Assembly (NCBI GenBank): GCA_964023275.1
Contig: OZ029928.1
Coordinates: forward strand, 124,001 to 188,000
From: Norana najaformis
Lineage: Eukaryota > Annelida > Clitellata > Crassiclitellata > Hormogastridae
DNA: 64,000 nt
Direction: 5' to 3'
The notes under the pieces are model-generated. The model saw nothing but the letters and a program-made list of their open reading frames with translations, was not told where the DNA came from and did no database searches. A program made the position numbers and the translations under genes. This document shows, in pieces, positions 25,100 to 36,400 of the stretch. Numbering within the stretch: position 1 is the first letter of the stretch; every line of letters starts with the position of its first letter.

Positions 25100-25215
25100 A
25101 TCTGGAAACTTCTATAGTGCCGTTATCATGCTGCACAAGATATCCTTCTCCAGTCGCTTCTAAGCCAAACCACATTCCACTGGACAGAATCAGTTGAGAT
25201 GCGTAACATACCTGA
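25100..25215 (+). repeat. T3 element
   Basis: AAACTTCTATAGTGCCGTTA, TCATGCTGCACAAGATATC and AAGCCAAACCACATTCCAC. A diverged partner lies at 9325-9420 in copy A. Confidence 0.65.
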
Positions 25216-25289
25216 GACTGTAAGACAGACATTTGGAAACATCTGAGACCTGGGCTGGAATTTACGCATCGTCTGTGTTGAACACAGGG

Positions 25290-25365
25290 CTGCATATTAT
25301 TAGTCTAGTGGTTAGGAGGCTGGACTGTCAACCTGGTAAAAAAGTCTTTCAACGTGGCAAATTCA
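25290..25365 (+). repeat. S2 tRNA-like SINE head
   Basis: TAGTCTAGTGGTTAGGAGGC and TGGACTGTCAACC match box A and the Asp-like anticodon arm of S2. Box B is decayed. Confidence 0.6.
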
Positions 25366-25853
25366 GAAACCTGCCTGCTGAATTTTCGGCTTGGAGGAAA
25401 AGTTGAAAATGGCTTCCAGTAGTATAGGTTAGGGGACACTGCAACTGCAACTTGGTTCAGCTTTTGAAATTGGCCTTGTTCTTTGTCGTCCTCTGTTTCC
25501 TCTTGAATTCCTTTAGTTTTTGGTTTTTCGACAATTTTCTTTCTTCCTTGACTTCTTTCTATACTAATTTCTGCTCATCGTTTTTCTGTTCTTTCTTCAG
25601 GTCTTTTCTTTTGAAAAGTTTCTCATCTGTCTTCTTTCTTTTGTTTTATTTTTTTTCTTTTTGTTTTTTCTTTAACTGTAGTTTAAACATGACTTTGTAA
25701 AGTGGCTCACTTTCTGAAGTTTTATTGGACAAAAAAATTTTTATAGTGACTTTTCCAACTTTATCTTAAGAGCATTCAATCCTTTTATGTAATTTATTGT
25801 AATGTAGGGCAATGTCTTGTGCCTTGTAACATAAATGTAGATTTATGTGGCAG

Positions 25854-26012
25854 TTTTTGAAGAAAATGAAAATGAAACTGTCTGATGATGCAAACCAACC
25901 ATCACAAACACTTGTTATGCCCACTGCTTTCTTGAGGACAAGGCAGACGATGAAATCAGAATTACAAAATGACTTAAGAGAATCAGTCAGCTGTCTCACG
26001 GAGACATTGGAG
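25854..26012 (+). CDS. Gene X exon (copy B), 53 codons
   Basis: A 159-base exon, phase 0 at both ends, after TATGTGGCAG and before GTGGAA. It starts FLKKMKMKLSDDANQ, has a polar middle, and ends in a coiled-coil-like stretch MKSELQNDLRESVSCLTETL plus E. It joins in frame to the 13-codon exon at 26127 across a 114-base intron, giving a continuous heptad-like helix. The copy A partner (10365-10429) is truncated and out of frame, so copy B is the better candidate for a working gene. Family unknown. Confidence 0.5.
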
Positions 26013-26126
26013 GTGGAAGTTTTGTTTACGAGAATTTTAGTAATGTATTGTGATTTAATAATTTTACCAACTTCTGTGCTTGAAATTTTGTGGTATGTTT
26101 ACGAATTTTGGTTTGTTTCGTTGCAG

Positions 26127-26165
26127 CTTCTGAAACTGCAAGAAATGGAAAAGAAGAACTCTGTG
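26127..26165 (+). CDS. Gene X 13-codon exon (copy B)
   Basis: TTTCGTTGCAG acceptor, 39 bases encoding LLKLQEMEKKNSV, GTAGGT donor. Same length, phase and borders as 10536-10574 in copy A (LGKLEEMENKKSV), with most changes conservative. That is the best evidence that gene X was a real coding gene when it was duplicated. A 35-bp minisatellite starts 41 bases downstream. Confidence 0.6.
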
Positions 26166-26206
26166 GTAGGTTTGTTTCTGTTTGTAAGTGCTGTAGAGAC
26201 CCAGGG

Positions 26207-26451
26207 GTGGCCAGTCCAGCCGTGACATGGCGGACACTGTGGTGGCCAGTCCAGCCATGACATGGTGGACACTGAGGTGGCCAGTCCAGCCGTGACATGG
26301 CGGACACTGAGGTGGCCAGTTCATCCGTGACATGGTGGACACTGAGGTGGCCAGTCCAGCCATGACATGGTGGACACTGAGGTGGCCAGTCCAGCCGTGA
26401 CATGGCGGACACTGAGGTGGCCAGTCCAGCCATGACATGGCGGACACTGAG
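26207..26451. repeat. 35-bp minisatellite, 7 units
   Basis: Seven units begin at 26207 and every 35 bases after (core GTGGCCAGTCCAGCC, then TGACATGGYGGACACTGAG). They differ mainly at two C/T sites. Absent at the matching intron of copy A. The ORFs 26026-26529 are translations of the array. Confidence 0.97.
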
Positions 26452-26639
26452 ATGGTCCCAAATCCAATGGAGTAAATACTCTGTTAACAAAGGAAGATAA
26501 AACCAGTAATTTTGAAGTAAAACTGACAAAAATATTATACTATTAAAGACTACGTAGGAGGAGGAGGAGAGAAAAACTAAGCACCGAAAAGGAAAGAAAA
26601 TGGGGGAAAATGCACCTGAGAAACAGGGATCATGCTAAA

Positions 26640-28557
26640 CGCTGGCCTTTTGAACTTTGGATTCAATATCCAAAGCAAAACGGGCAGCAGTTGGAGTCAG
26701 TTTGAAATGGCCGTCCTCAGAATCTTCAAGTCCCTCTGCCGCCCTGGGATGCTACGTACACCTGTAATCAATGCTGTTTGTTTTTGTTGCATCTGGCCTA
26801 GGACTTTCTCTGGGTGGTTGTCTTTAAGCAGTGCTACAGTATATGAATCCTCTGAATGAATGAGTGAGTGAGCGAGCGAGCGAGTGAATGAATGAATGAA
26901 TGACAGGGAGGTGGATAGATAGCTTTAGCTAGATGGCATATCGTTTCTTTAAACCCTGAAGTAAATTGTTTTGTAAGTAAATAATTTGGTAGGCAAGTAT
27001 GTATGTACATACTTTGGACAAATTGGTAAGTAACTACGGAATGAAGTATCTATTTATTTAAGTAGGCAGGTAAGTAGGTAGGATAGGTGTTTAGGTAAAC
27101 AGATATGTGGCATGGGTGTATATAAACGAGTGACTCTGATCTAATGACTTCTATAGTGCCATTATCATAATGCCCCAAACATTGCTAGATGGTCGCTTCA
27201 AGAGCTCAAGTGAAGAAATGAGTGAAATAGTGAGTGAGTCAGTCAGTCAGTAGAAATAGTAAGTATGGATAATAAGTAAGTAAATTAGGATGGTTTAATC
27301 TGATTTAGTTTTATGTAGTCAGATATTTCTATAGCACTTCTGCCGAGAAGTTTCACAGCAGATTCAGATTTGCTGACGTTGCATTCGTCATTAGTGCTTT
27401 GAATAAATAAATGATGAAATTACGATTTGGCCACCATTTTTTGTAATTCTGAAAGCCAAGCAAGAGCAGACAGGAATGAGATATCAACTCTCAACTCTGG
27501 ATGGGACTCTGCTTCCACAGTTGTATGTGTTTGCGACAGCCCACTGGTGGTAATTTCTCCAATTATTTGAAGCTTTTTGCTAACAGATAAACTTTCTGTT
27601 CTTAGTGAAGTTTAACACCACTTAAGATTTCACAGGAAGCGCTTTTGTGAGGAACTTAAAAGACACTATATTTAATCTATGGATATGTACATGCATACAA
27701 GGTTAGGGTTAGGTGACTCTTAACCGGTGTCCATTACCTGCATAAAAAATTGAGATGATCTAGGACAGTGACTGCTGAAGGTGGTGCAAAGCCTCTAATG
27801 ACTAAGGGGCTGGGTATATAATTTCTCCCTGCAGAGACCAGATGAAGCCTCTGTAGTGGACACATTTTGAAGCATTTAATATGAAGTCGAGCATATTTGG
27901 GCTACTCTTTATTGTATGATACTCATATGAGAGAGGAAAGTCATCAGTTGGGAATGATGGGTAGACCTAAAGTATATATCTCATGTTTGTATGTATGAAT
28001 GGCTGTACATGAATTCCAAGAGTGATGGTCTTGGCCTCAGAGAAAAGGGTCTGCATCCCAGGACTCCCTGCAAGCCTTGGCACTGTTTGAAACAGTCCTT
28101 ATGGAAACACTTAATCCTGCATCTCTTTCTTTTGTCCAGATGATTTTTTTGCAGCAGTTCAGTGTTCTTGCTTTCCATTGATGGGCCTAGTATGCTGCCC
28201 TTGAAATAATCATTGTCCATTTTCATAATTGTACAGTCGAGAGCTTAGCGCTTTGACATCTGCTATTGGATGATGCGGTTATTGCTATGATCTTTTGTGC
28301 TTTCTACAGACTGGTTTTAACTCTGTTGACATAATGCTCAGCTGGTTAATTTCAATTTTATCTAGTATTTAAAAATAATATTAAAAATTTGGATGCCAGC
28401 TAATCAGAGTAAGATTTTGATGAATACAAGTGGAAATATACTTTATTAATTGATTTGTTTGTTTAATTTGATGATTCACTGATTGATTGGTTGATTGATT
28501 GATTAATTGATTGATTTGTGCAGCAATTACATGCAGCAGTGTAAAGATCTCAGAATA
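26640..28557. other. No gene seen
   Basis: Includes GAGT/GAAT runs near 26855-26900, GTAAGTA runs near 26980-27080 and a T3 fragment at 27140-27200. The ORFs at 26632 and 27981 lack splice or domain support. Confidence 0.4.
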
Positions 28558-28746
28558 CAAGGATGCTGTGACCTGATCCAGTTATGGACCAATTCCATTT
28601 CAAACAGCAGTCTGTGAGAATGCTACGACCTACTACTTGACCCAGTTATGGACCAATTCCACTTCAAACAGCAGTCTGTGAGGATGCTACGACCTACTAC
28701 TTGACCCAGTTATGGACCAATTCCACTTCAAACAGCAGTCTGTGAA
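28558..28746. repeat. 64-bp tandem repeat, 3 units
   Basis: GTTATGGACCAATTCCA recurs at 28581, 28645 and 28709, and each copy ends TTCAAACAGCAGTCTGTGA. The last two units are nearly identical. Confidence 0.95.
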
Positions 28747-29264
28747 GGTGCGTTAAACTAAGTAGAAGTTCATATAGTTATGAGTATGGATTGGCCAGAA
28801 TTAATCCACTTCATAAACTTAGGCAGTTGAGTTTTGTTATTCTTGCAAATTTAGCCATAATCTTGGGGTTTATGTCACCTGTGAAAAATGAATGACTCCA
28901 AGTGCAGATCCTTACGGCATTCAACACAGCACTGTTGCCAAGTGAAACTGATTTTAGTGATCACTTTTCATTGAGTCTTCATGATCATTCAATCTTGGCT
29001 GTAGGATGAACGGTTGCAGCTGGCCAGCAGTTATATGCTGCCTTTAAAGGTACCTTAGAGTGCTGTTCTAGAAAGTGCTGCATGATTTTAATGTCAGGTT
29101 ATAATGTCTGAATCTTTCGTAGTTGAGTGATACTCTGTAAGGCAGGAAGTGACCGAACCAACAAGAACTTATTTATGGCTGATATTTATTGTTATTTCAT
29201 TTCTGCATGTATTAAGCACCACAATCTAAAGACAAAACATCAGCCGATGGCGCTGAGTAATTGT

Positions 29265-29385
29265 GCACGAAGGACTTGAGGCTCAAGGTCCCTACACAGT
29301 AACCATCTCAGGGAGGAGGAGGCTCAGGCCTGTACTCTCCGCATTACAAGCCGTGTGCTTTAACCAGTTGGCTACTGTGGCCTGG
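29265..29385 (-). repeat. S1 tRNA-derived SINE
   Basis: Minus strand: CAGTAGCCAACTGGTTAAAG (box A region), TTGTAATGCGGAGAGTAC and a decayed box B, then CTCCCTGAGATGGTTACTGT. Related to 23208 and 56430. Confidence 0.65.
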
Positions 29386-29480
29386 TAGCACTGCATTCAC
29401 CATAAAAAACTGACTGTTCAGTTGACCAAACAATTGACTGCATAATTGTAATAGCACTTTGCATTGTATTTGTAAACAAG

Positions 29481-29518
29481 GCCAGAACCACCACCAGATG
29501 ACACAATTCCACCTCACA
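29481..29518 (+). CDS. Candidate small linker exon
   Basis: 38 bases between AACAAG and GTGAGT encode PEPPPDDTIPPH plus one base. The split codon A|GT would join the next exon (30090) as Ser in phase. Short and with a weak acceptor, so tentative. Confidence 0.25.
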
Positions 29519-29764
29519 GTGAGTTAGCATCTTTTATGTTTTCTTTTAAGTTTTCTCTACTTTTTACTGCTGTTTAAGCTTCTTTCTTACAACTTTTTTC
29601 TACTTTTTCTCTTCTTTTAACTTCCCTGCTCCTCCTTGCTCTCCATTTTAAGTATTTAGACCAGATCTCTATAAATGTTGATTGGTTTGCTATGTAAGTC
29701 ACTAAACTTGGGCTAACAAGATGTGTTTGAACCGGAAAGGATGGATTGTTCTCATTTGACTGAC

Positions 29765-29860
29765 TTTCTGATGTTGACCTGAATACAACGTGGTTTTGGT
29801 TGCCATCAGCTGATGCTGTGTGCATTGGACAAAACTGTTATGGAAGTTGCTAATTTTTAT
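29765..29860 (-). repeat. T3 element, minus
   Basis: TGACCTGAATACAACGTGG, TTGCCATCAGCTGATGCTGT and GTGCATTGGAC are the reverse complement of the T3 core. Confidence 0.6.
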
Positions 29861-30089
29861 TATTGTGTGATTGCCTAAGTTAACACTTAACCAATGGTCA
29901 GTGCGGCCGAGATTAGTGACTTCAGCTGACTGATGTGTGCTGATTGGATGTGAGGGCTTACTACCGGTATTAGTTAGTACGATGTGAACCAGCTGAGAGG
30001 AGGGCAAAGTGGAGCCCATAAAAACTTGTGTTTCAGTTTGATTGTAAATTGAAGCATGTGTGCTGAATTACAGGCTGTTTTTGCTTTAG

Positions 30090-30491
30090 GTGCCAGAAGT
30101 CTTTGCATTACTTCAGTAACGAAGAACGATGTCTGCTTTGATGGGAAGCTCCCCAGGCTGACCTGCCAGGTGCTAACGACTGAACCATTCATGACAGAAT
30201 CTATTTTTCCTTAAGGATTCAAGTTTTAGCTGTTGAGGGATGCTCGAATTTGGGTAACATCGCTGGAATAATCAGTTCCGTAGCAGATGACGTCCTGGTT
30301 ATGGATTCTGTCGGGAAGTCTACAAATGTTGGATGGAAATCGATTACAGTGATGCTGCTTGGGCCCCTGCAGTGGATCCAGTGGAGGACAAAGGCTTAAA
30401 GATGTATCACAGGGACAGAAGGATCAGCTCAAAAGCAAAAGTTCATCTGGACAACAAAGAAAACAAATTCATTTGATCCGACCGTCTACTG
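30090..30491 (+). pseudogene. Exon: first galactose-binding-like module, frameshifted
   Basis: After TTTTTGCTTTAG the frame reads SARSLCITSVTKNDVCFDGK, with NDVCFDG matching the D-V-Y-x-D-G strand of such modules. TAA at 30212-30214 just follows a T5 run. One frame over come VLAVEGCSNLGNIAGIISSV and NVGWKS. A second shift near 30341-30346 gives YSDAAWAPAVDPVEDKG, equal to the family's DDSxWxxAV. A third near 30460 gives NSFDPTVY before a GTATTC donor. All segments fit one jelly-roll module of the kind found in invertebrate extracellular proteins, so three small indels interrupt what was one exon. The assignment is from remembered patterns. Confidence 0.5.
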
Positions 30492-33400
30492 GTATTCATT
30501 GATTCATTCATTGATTCATTCATTCAGAGCATTTATATAGCGCCCCTTTAAGTTGTATACCCAGAGTTGCTCGAGATGGCTTTACGCTTTTGTTAACAAC
30601 GCTCTGCTGGCTAAATTGCTCCATGTGTTTCAGTTGCTTTCACTGGATTTCTTGACACATTTGCTTTCACTGGATTTCTTGACACAAAGTTTCATTCTTG
30701 ACCTACTGATTCTTTCCATGTTGTTCCCCATCTCCCCTGCTCATCATTCCTACAGGTCGTTGTGCTACAACTTGTGATTTTAATTGTTACTGGACATTTA
30801 TATAGCACCACTTTAAGAGAAAACTAAACAGAGGTGCTACCTACACAAGTCGAAATGATGCAGTCTGAAACTCTATGAAATTAACAGTATGTTTTTCCAG
30901 CCTCACAGCCTCACAAGGGCAGATGTGTACATGGACGGAATTGACTGTATGTCTGCTGGTATTTCATGCTTTGTCTGAACTGCTGCTTTGTTCAACATAG
31001 ATGCATATTCAGTTTTAACCTCTTGTTATTACACGATTCATTTCCTTAACAGAATATGTGAATGAATGAATGAATGAATGACTAGGGATCTGAGCAAAAA
31101 CAAAAATTGCTATGTACTAAGCACCTATGGGAAAAACCTAAAGCAGACCTAAATGGGACCTGTGTCCTGGTTAACACTTGTAACATTGAGTGAATTTGCA
31201 ATGATGAATGAATGACATACACTATCAGCCCAAGTAAACTTAACTCTGACAAACAAACTAGAAATGTTAACTGATGCCATGTGTCTAAATATTTCAAGTT
31301 CATCTTTACATTTTTCTGACAGGAGACGAGAAAATTCGAATTGGTGCTTCATGCTACTTTGAGCTTTTCATCAATGGATTTCTGCAAGATGTGACCAATG
31401 ACAACCAGGCTGATGTTGTTTGCAAAGGCTCAATTATGTCAGGTTCTCATGTGATTGGCATCCACATGTGATGTCCAAACAGCCCCACCCTGAAGGGCTT
31501 TGTAATCAAGATATCCGCAGGACTTCTTCTGGTGAAAGATGTCAAGTGGAAATGCTCGCACAGTTTTCCAGAGGGATGGTTCCTGGCTTCATCTGATGTT
31601 TCTGCGTGGACAGGCGCCATCATTGTGTCGCTGAACAACGTGGAGAGTTTCCATTCGTTGCAGGAAACAAACTGGATTTGGGAAGCTGGAAGTGACGTTT
31701 ACGAGCTCTACTGTCGATCACCTGTCAGTAAGTGACTACAGGCTGGTAATCATCATTTTCTCACATTTATGGATGGTTTGTGTTTGATTCAGTAGAATTA
31801 TGTTTTATTTTAAAAAAACTGGTGAACTGATGGGGTCAAGATTTCTGGTGAGTAAAGTTGTGCAGACGTAGACAATGATAAATAGACGAATTAAATTATG
31901 AATAAATAATGAACCAGCCAATCGATCAGTAAGTTGAATATTTAAATATGTAGAAATGGATGGCAGCTGTGATATGGATGAAGATGCTTACGACAACTGT
32001 GATCATTTTGAAAGTAAAGATGACGATGATGGTAGTGATGATGCAGTAGCAAATGGAATTGATGACTATGGAAGTTTAAAGACGTTGATAATAATGATAC
32101 TAAAAGCAACAATAATGATAATTATGACTAGGGCAATGACTATGGACAATGATTCTAATGATGAATTGTTGTGTTTATTTAAAGCAATCCCACTGAAAAC
32201 GGAGAGCACAGAGAGAAACCACCACCTCCACCACACACCACCTCCACCACACACCACCTCCACCACCACCACCACTATTGAGTTCACAGAAGATGACTTC
32301 TGTTGGTAAGATATGATTGATTCTGTTCCAATCTAATCTTTGTTGACTTCTGTTGTGGTGCAAGTATCTGCAGTAATCGTAATCGTAAACTCTAGATTTC
32401 TACAGAGCTCAGCAAAAGCTAAGTCATGGCTTGTTCACAGGTGCTTAGTCAAAACAAACTTGATGTGCAAGAAGGGTTTGGTCCCAGGTCAAGACCAAAG
32501 AGTCAGACGGCTGATGTTGGTGATGTTTGGAATTGGATCTGCAGGACAGATAGAACAGGAAGAAGAGGAATCAGAATAGGATCTGCAAAAGAGGAGGTTT
32601 TCAGTTTTGAGTGGAAGACATGCACACGGATTGCAAGGGGTGAAGTGATTGCGAGTAACCCAGATTTCGACCTATGACCTTAACCTATGACTGATTAAAT
32701 TACTCTTGTTTTGTGGCAATTTATTTCTAAACTTATTACTGTTGCCTGTTCTTGTCTGATTACTTCTTAAACTATGTTATGTGTTAGGCATGTATTTGAA
32801 GCATCAGACAATTATGGAGGTCTTTCACAGGCCACAAGGCACAAAGGAACATTCTGAGCTGCTTTACAAATAAACTTTGAAGTTTGATGAGCTGGAAACG
32901 TGAAAAATAACTCATGATTTGTATGTTGAGTTTGATCCTTTTGATGAAAACTGAGGGTCGGAGGAGTTTATGGGAGGGGAGCATTTCCTGAGAGACAATT
33001 CGTGTCATGTGAGGAGAGATATTACAGATGCAGACCATGTCTATACACTTCATCCTCAAAGCCTATCCTTGCTTGCCTTACTATGAACATCACATACATG
33101 CGTGCATGTATTCAGGTTTTATTATACAATTAAATTACAGGTAATTAGGTAAAATGTAGTAAATAACTACAGACACAACGTTTAGTGACCAGTGCATCTC
33201 AAGCATGTGTTTAAATGTTCCAGAGTTGTTTCATAGTATTAATTTAATTTCATTGTTTTATTATTTCATTGTATTCGTTCAGCTACATTCAGGAAGGCAT
33301 TGATCAGGTGAAAGACCAGATTGACGAGTTGCCTGCCGACCCACAGGATGTTGTCCGTGGATCTCTGGAAGATCTGACTGCCATTTACGGTGCTGATACG

Positions 33401-36400
33401 GCCTGTGAGCACCCGTGTGATGAGCACAAGTGCCAGAACAGTGCCAAGTGATACGGCCATTGGATACGACCTATGACTGCGAATGCTTGCCAGGGTGTAT
33501 TGGTCCAGACTGCGAGTCAGTTGAGTGGATTCTCAGCTCCAGCTGTCTGGTTTTCTGCTGTATTGTATCAAGGTAGAAGAAGAACAGTCTGACCTCTCGA
33601 TTGACAGTCCAGCATATTGCTAACCACTAGACTCTCTGTTGTGGTGGGGATATGACCTCTGACCTCTCGAGAGGACAGTCCAGCACTGTGCTAACCACTA
33701 GACTCTCTGTTGTGGTGGGGATATGACCTCTGACCTCTCGAGAGGACAGTCCAGCACTGTGCTAACCACTAGACTCTCTGTTGTGGTGGGGATATGACCT
33801 CTGACCTCTCGAGAGGACAGTCCAGCACTGTGCTAACCACTAGACTCTCTGTTGTGGTGGGGATATGACCTCTGACCTCTCGAGAGGACAGTCCAGCACT
33901 GTGCTAACCACTAGACTCTCTGTTGTGGTGGGGATATGACCTCTGACCTCTCGAGAGGACAGTCCAGCACTGTGCTAACCACTAGACTCTATGTTGTGGT
34001 GGGGATATGACCTCTGACCTCTCGAGAGGACAGTCCAGCACTGTGCTAACCACTAGACTCTCTGTTGAGGTGGGGATATGACCTCTGACCTCTCGAGAGG
34101 ACAGTCCAGCACTGTGCTAACCACTAGACTCTATGTTGTGGTGGGGATATGACCTCTGACCTCTCGAGAGGACAGTCCAGCACTGTGCTAACCACTAGAC
34201 TCTCTGTTGTGGTGGGGATATGACCTCTGACCTCTCGAGAGGACAGTCCAGCACTGTGCTAACCACTAGACTCTCTGTTGTGGTGGGGATATGACCTCTG
34301 ACCTCTCGAGAGGACAGTCCAGCACTGTGCTAACCACTAGACTCTATGTTGTGGTGGGGATATGACCTCTGACCTCTCAAGAGGACAGTCCAGCACTAGA
34401 CTCTCTTGCAACCTATTATGACCTATTGTAACAACTGTAATGTGTAACTGTAACTAAAATTTAGACATTTTTATCTTATCTAACAGGTAACAAAAAGTAA
34501 ATGTAATAAAATTTTAATTGTCTCTTTCAAGTCTCCCACAGATGTTGTAATTGTAATGGAATATTTATAAAGCTCCTCTTAGAGGATAAACCGAACAGGG
34601 CGCTCCTGACCTGAAAAAGTAGCATCACTTAAACAGTGCAGTGTTCAGGTGCCTCTGGAACCCTGAGAGGAGGAGAGAGAGGAGCTCCAGTCACAGTTCT
34701 CGAGGGAGACGATTCCAGCAAAAGGGATCAACACAGGCAAAGCTTCTGGACTGGGCTGCGGCGGTTGGCATGTGAGGGACAAACAGGAGATCCTGGGAGG
34801 CCAAGTGGAGGATTCTACGGCCCGGCCGCGAGGAGACCAAAGTGCAGAAGTCAGTAAAGTAAAGGGGAGCAAAACCAGCAACCAAGTTGCACAAATCTGT
34901 TCTTCATAGTCTTCAAAAGTGAACCCCTGGATTTAAACCAGTCATTACTGGATGGCATCAAACCCAAGTTGCTTGTTCATACAAAAAACACTCTTGGCAG
35001 CTGGTGGAAAGCTTTTTTTATCCAAGTACAATTCCTAAGCAACATGTAACTGTATTTGTTAAATCTTTTTGGAATTAATTACATTATATTACACAATGTT
35101 GTTGCTGTTGTATTCAGGTCCAGTTCCATGTGAAGCAACTGCGCTGTTGAAATGTGGCCTTGACTTTGGGAATCATCATATGTGACCCAAATGGGCTGTG
35201 GGTGAGTTACCCCATCGTTTTCATTTTCTAGGAAATAATAATATTAATATCGTTAATCAGATATTTTGCATCCGAGTTTGTTAGACTTAAAAGGCAAGAA
35301 TTAGAGATTACATTTCTGTTTCAAATGGAACTTGAACATGTTAAAAGCTAAGTGTTCTTTTGCACAGGTGTATTGATGCTTAGGCAATGTGGGCTACAGC
35401 TCTTTATCAGCCTTTAATTTGATTCACTGATCTAGATATCTAGTCTAAAAAATTAGTTTGAAATTAGTTAAATAAAAAGTTATGATATGAAATTGACTAA
35501 TTCTGTGCTTGTTTGTTTTAATGTAAGCAGAGATCCATGTTTGTGATTGCTTATATGTGCAGTTATATTTCCCTTAGTGTATTGGGACTTTTGTGTATTC
35601 TGATGTATGCATAGTTCTTTGATCTCTCGGTTTTTGCCTCTGAGTTTGCATATTTTATAAGCTTGCTTATTCTTTGGTGCTTCAAACAAGCTACACAGTC
35701 GAAAGGTTAGAGGTTCAAAGCCCTGCCAGGGGACAGAAATTTGTTTAGAGACTTTGGCTGCATGTACAACCCATAGTGAACTCAGCTGTGATGAGTTACA
35801 CTGACCATACACTGTCAGTAGGAAGATCAGGCAACAAGGGAGAGGGCTGGCCACCCGTTCTTATATGCCGAGGATGAGAAATATGAAGTTGTCAACACTC
35901 TCGTGGTTATTTTAAGAGCTGCGCCTGTTCTTTGCGTTCTCTTCGTTTCGTTCTTCGTTTTCTTCACATTCTTTGCATTCTTCACATTCTTTCCTGTTGC
36001 ACGTTCTTTCCAGTTTTTTTGTTTTCTATGCTTTCTTCACATTCTTTGTGTTCTTCTTTGTGTTCTTCTTTGTGTTCTTCTTTGTGTTCTTCTTTGTGTT
36101 CTTCTTGATGTACTTCTTCTTCTTCTTCACTTTCTTCTTCTTCACTTTCTTCTTCTTCACTTTCTTCTTCTTCACTTTCTTCTTCTTCTTCCCTCTAGGT
36201 GTGTCTGTACTTGCTTGTCTCTTTGATGTGCATTTGTATCATCGTAAGTATAGTTGCTTAACTATTTTTTGCTTCATGCCATTAAAGCGTTTGGCATTAC
36301 ACAGTCAACCATTCTCAATTTATCGACAATTGCTGTAAGTGCTTTCACAACTGCTGTTAAGTAAATTAAATAAAGAGGTTGCAATTTCATTTTGATTTAT

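Larger units (their letters stand above)
17030..26640 (+). repeat. Segmental duplication, copy B
   Basis: This is the second, same-orientation copy of block 1-10810, offset by roughly 16-17 kb. It lacks the 25-bp satellite array of copy A. It has gained two T2 SINEs near 21.2-21.75 kb, a tRNA-like SINE at 23.2 kb and a 35-bp minisatellite at 26.2 kb. Its gene X exons are cleaner than those of copy A. Confidence 0.85.

Noticed and set aside
26026-26529. Proline/tryptophan-rich repetitive ORFs (167 and 127 codons)
   Set aside because: They are read through the 35-bp minisatellite. 35 is not a multiple of 3, so the frames cycle, and no gene context supports them.
27700-27716. GGTTAGGGTTAGG, telomere-like
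   Set aside because: Only two TTAGGG units, consistent with chance.
31956-32309. Asp-rich ORF of 117 codons
   Set aside because: It is built from GAT and CAC simple repeats inside an intron.
33585-34410. Possible CRISPR array
   Set aside because: Regular 71-bp spacing, but the whole unit is repeated with no variable spacers, and the genome is eukaryotic.
35903-36338. Phe/Leu-rich ORFs resembling membrane proteins
   Set aside because: They translate a pyrimidine-rich tandem repeat.
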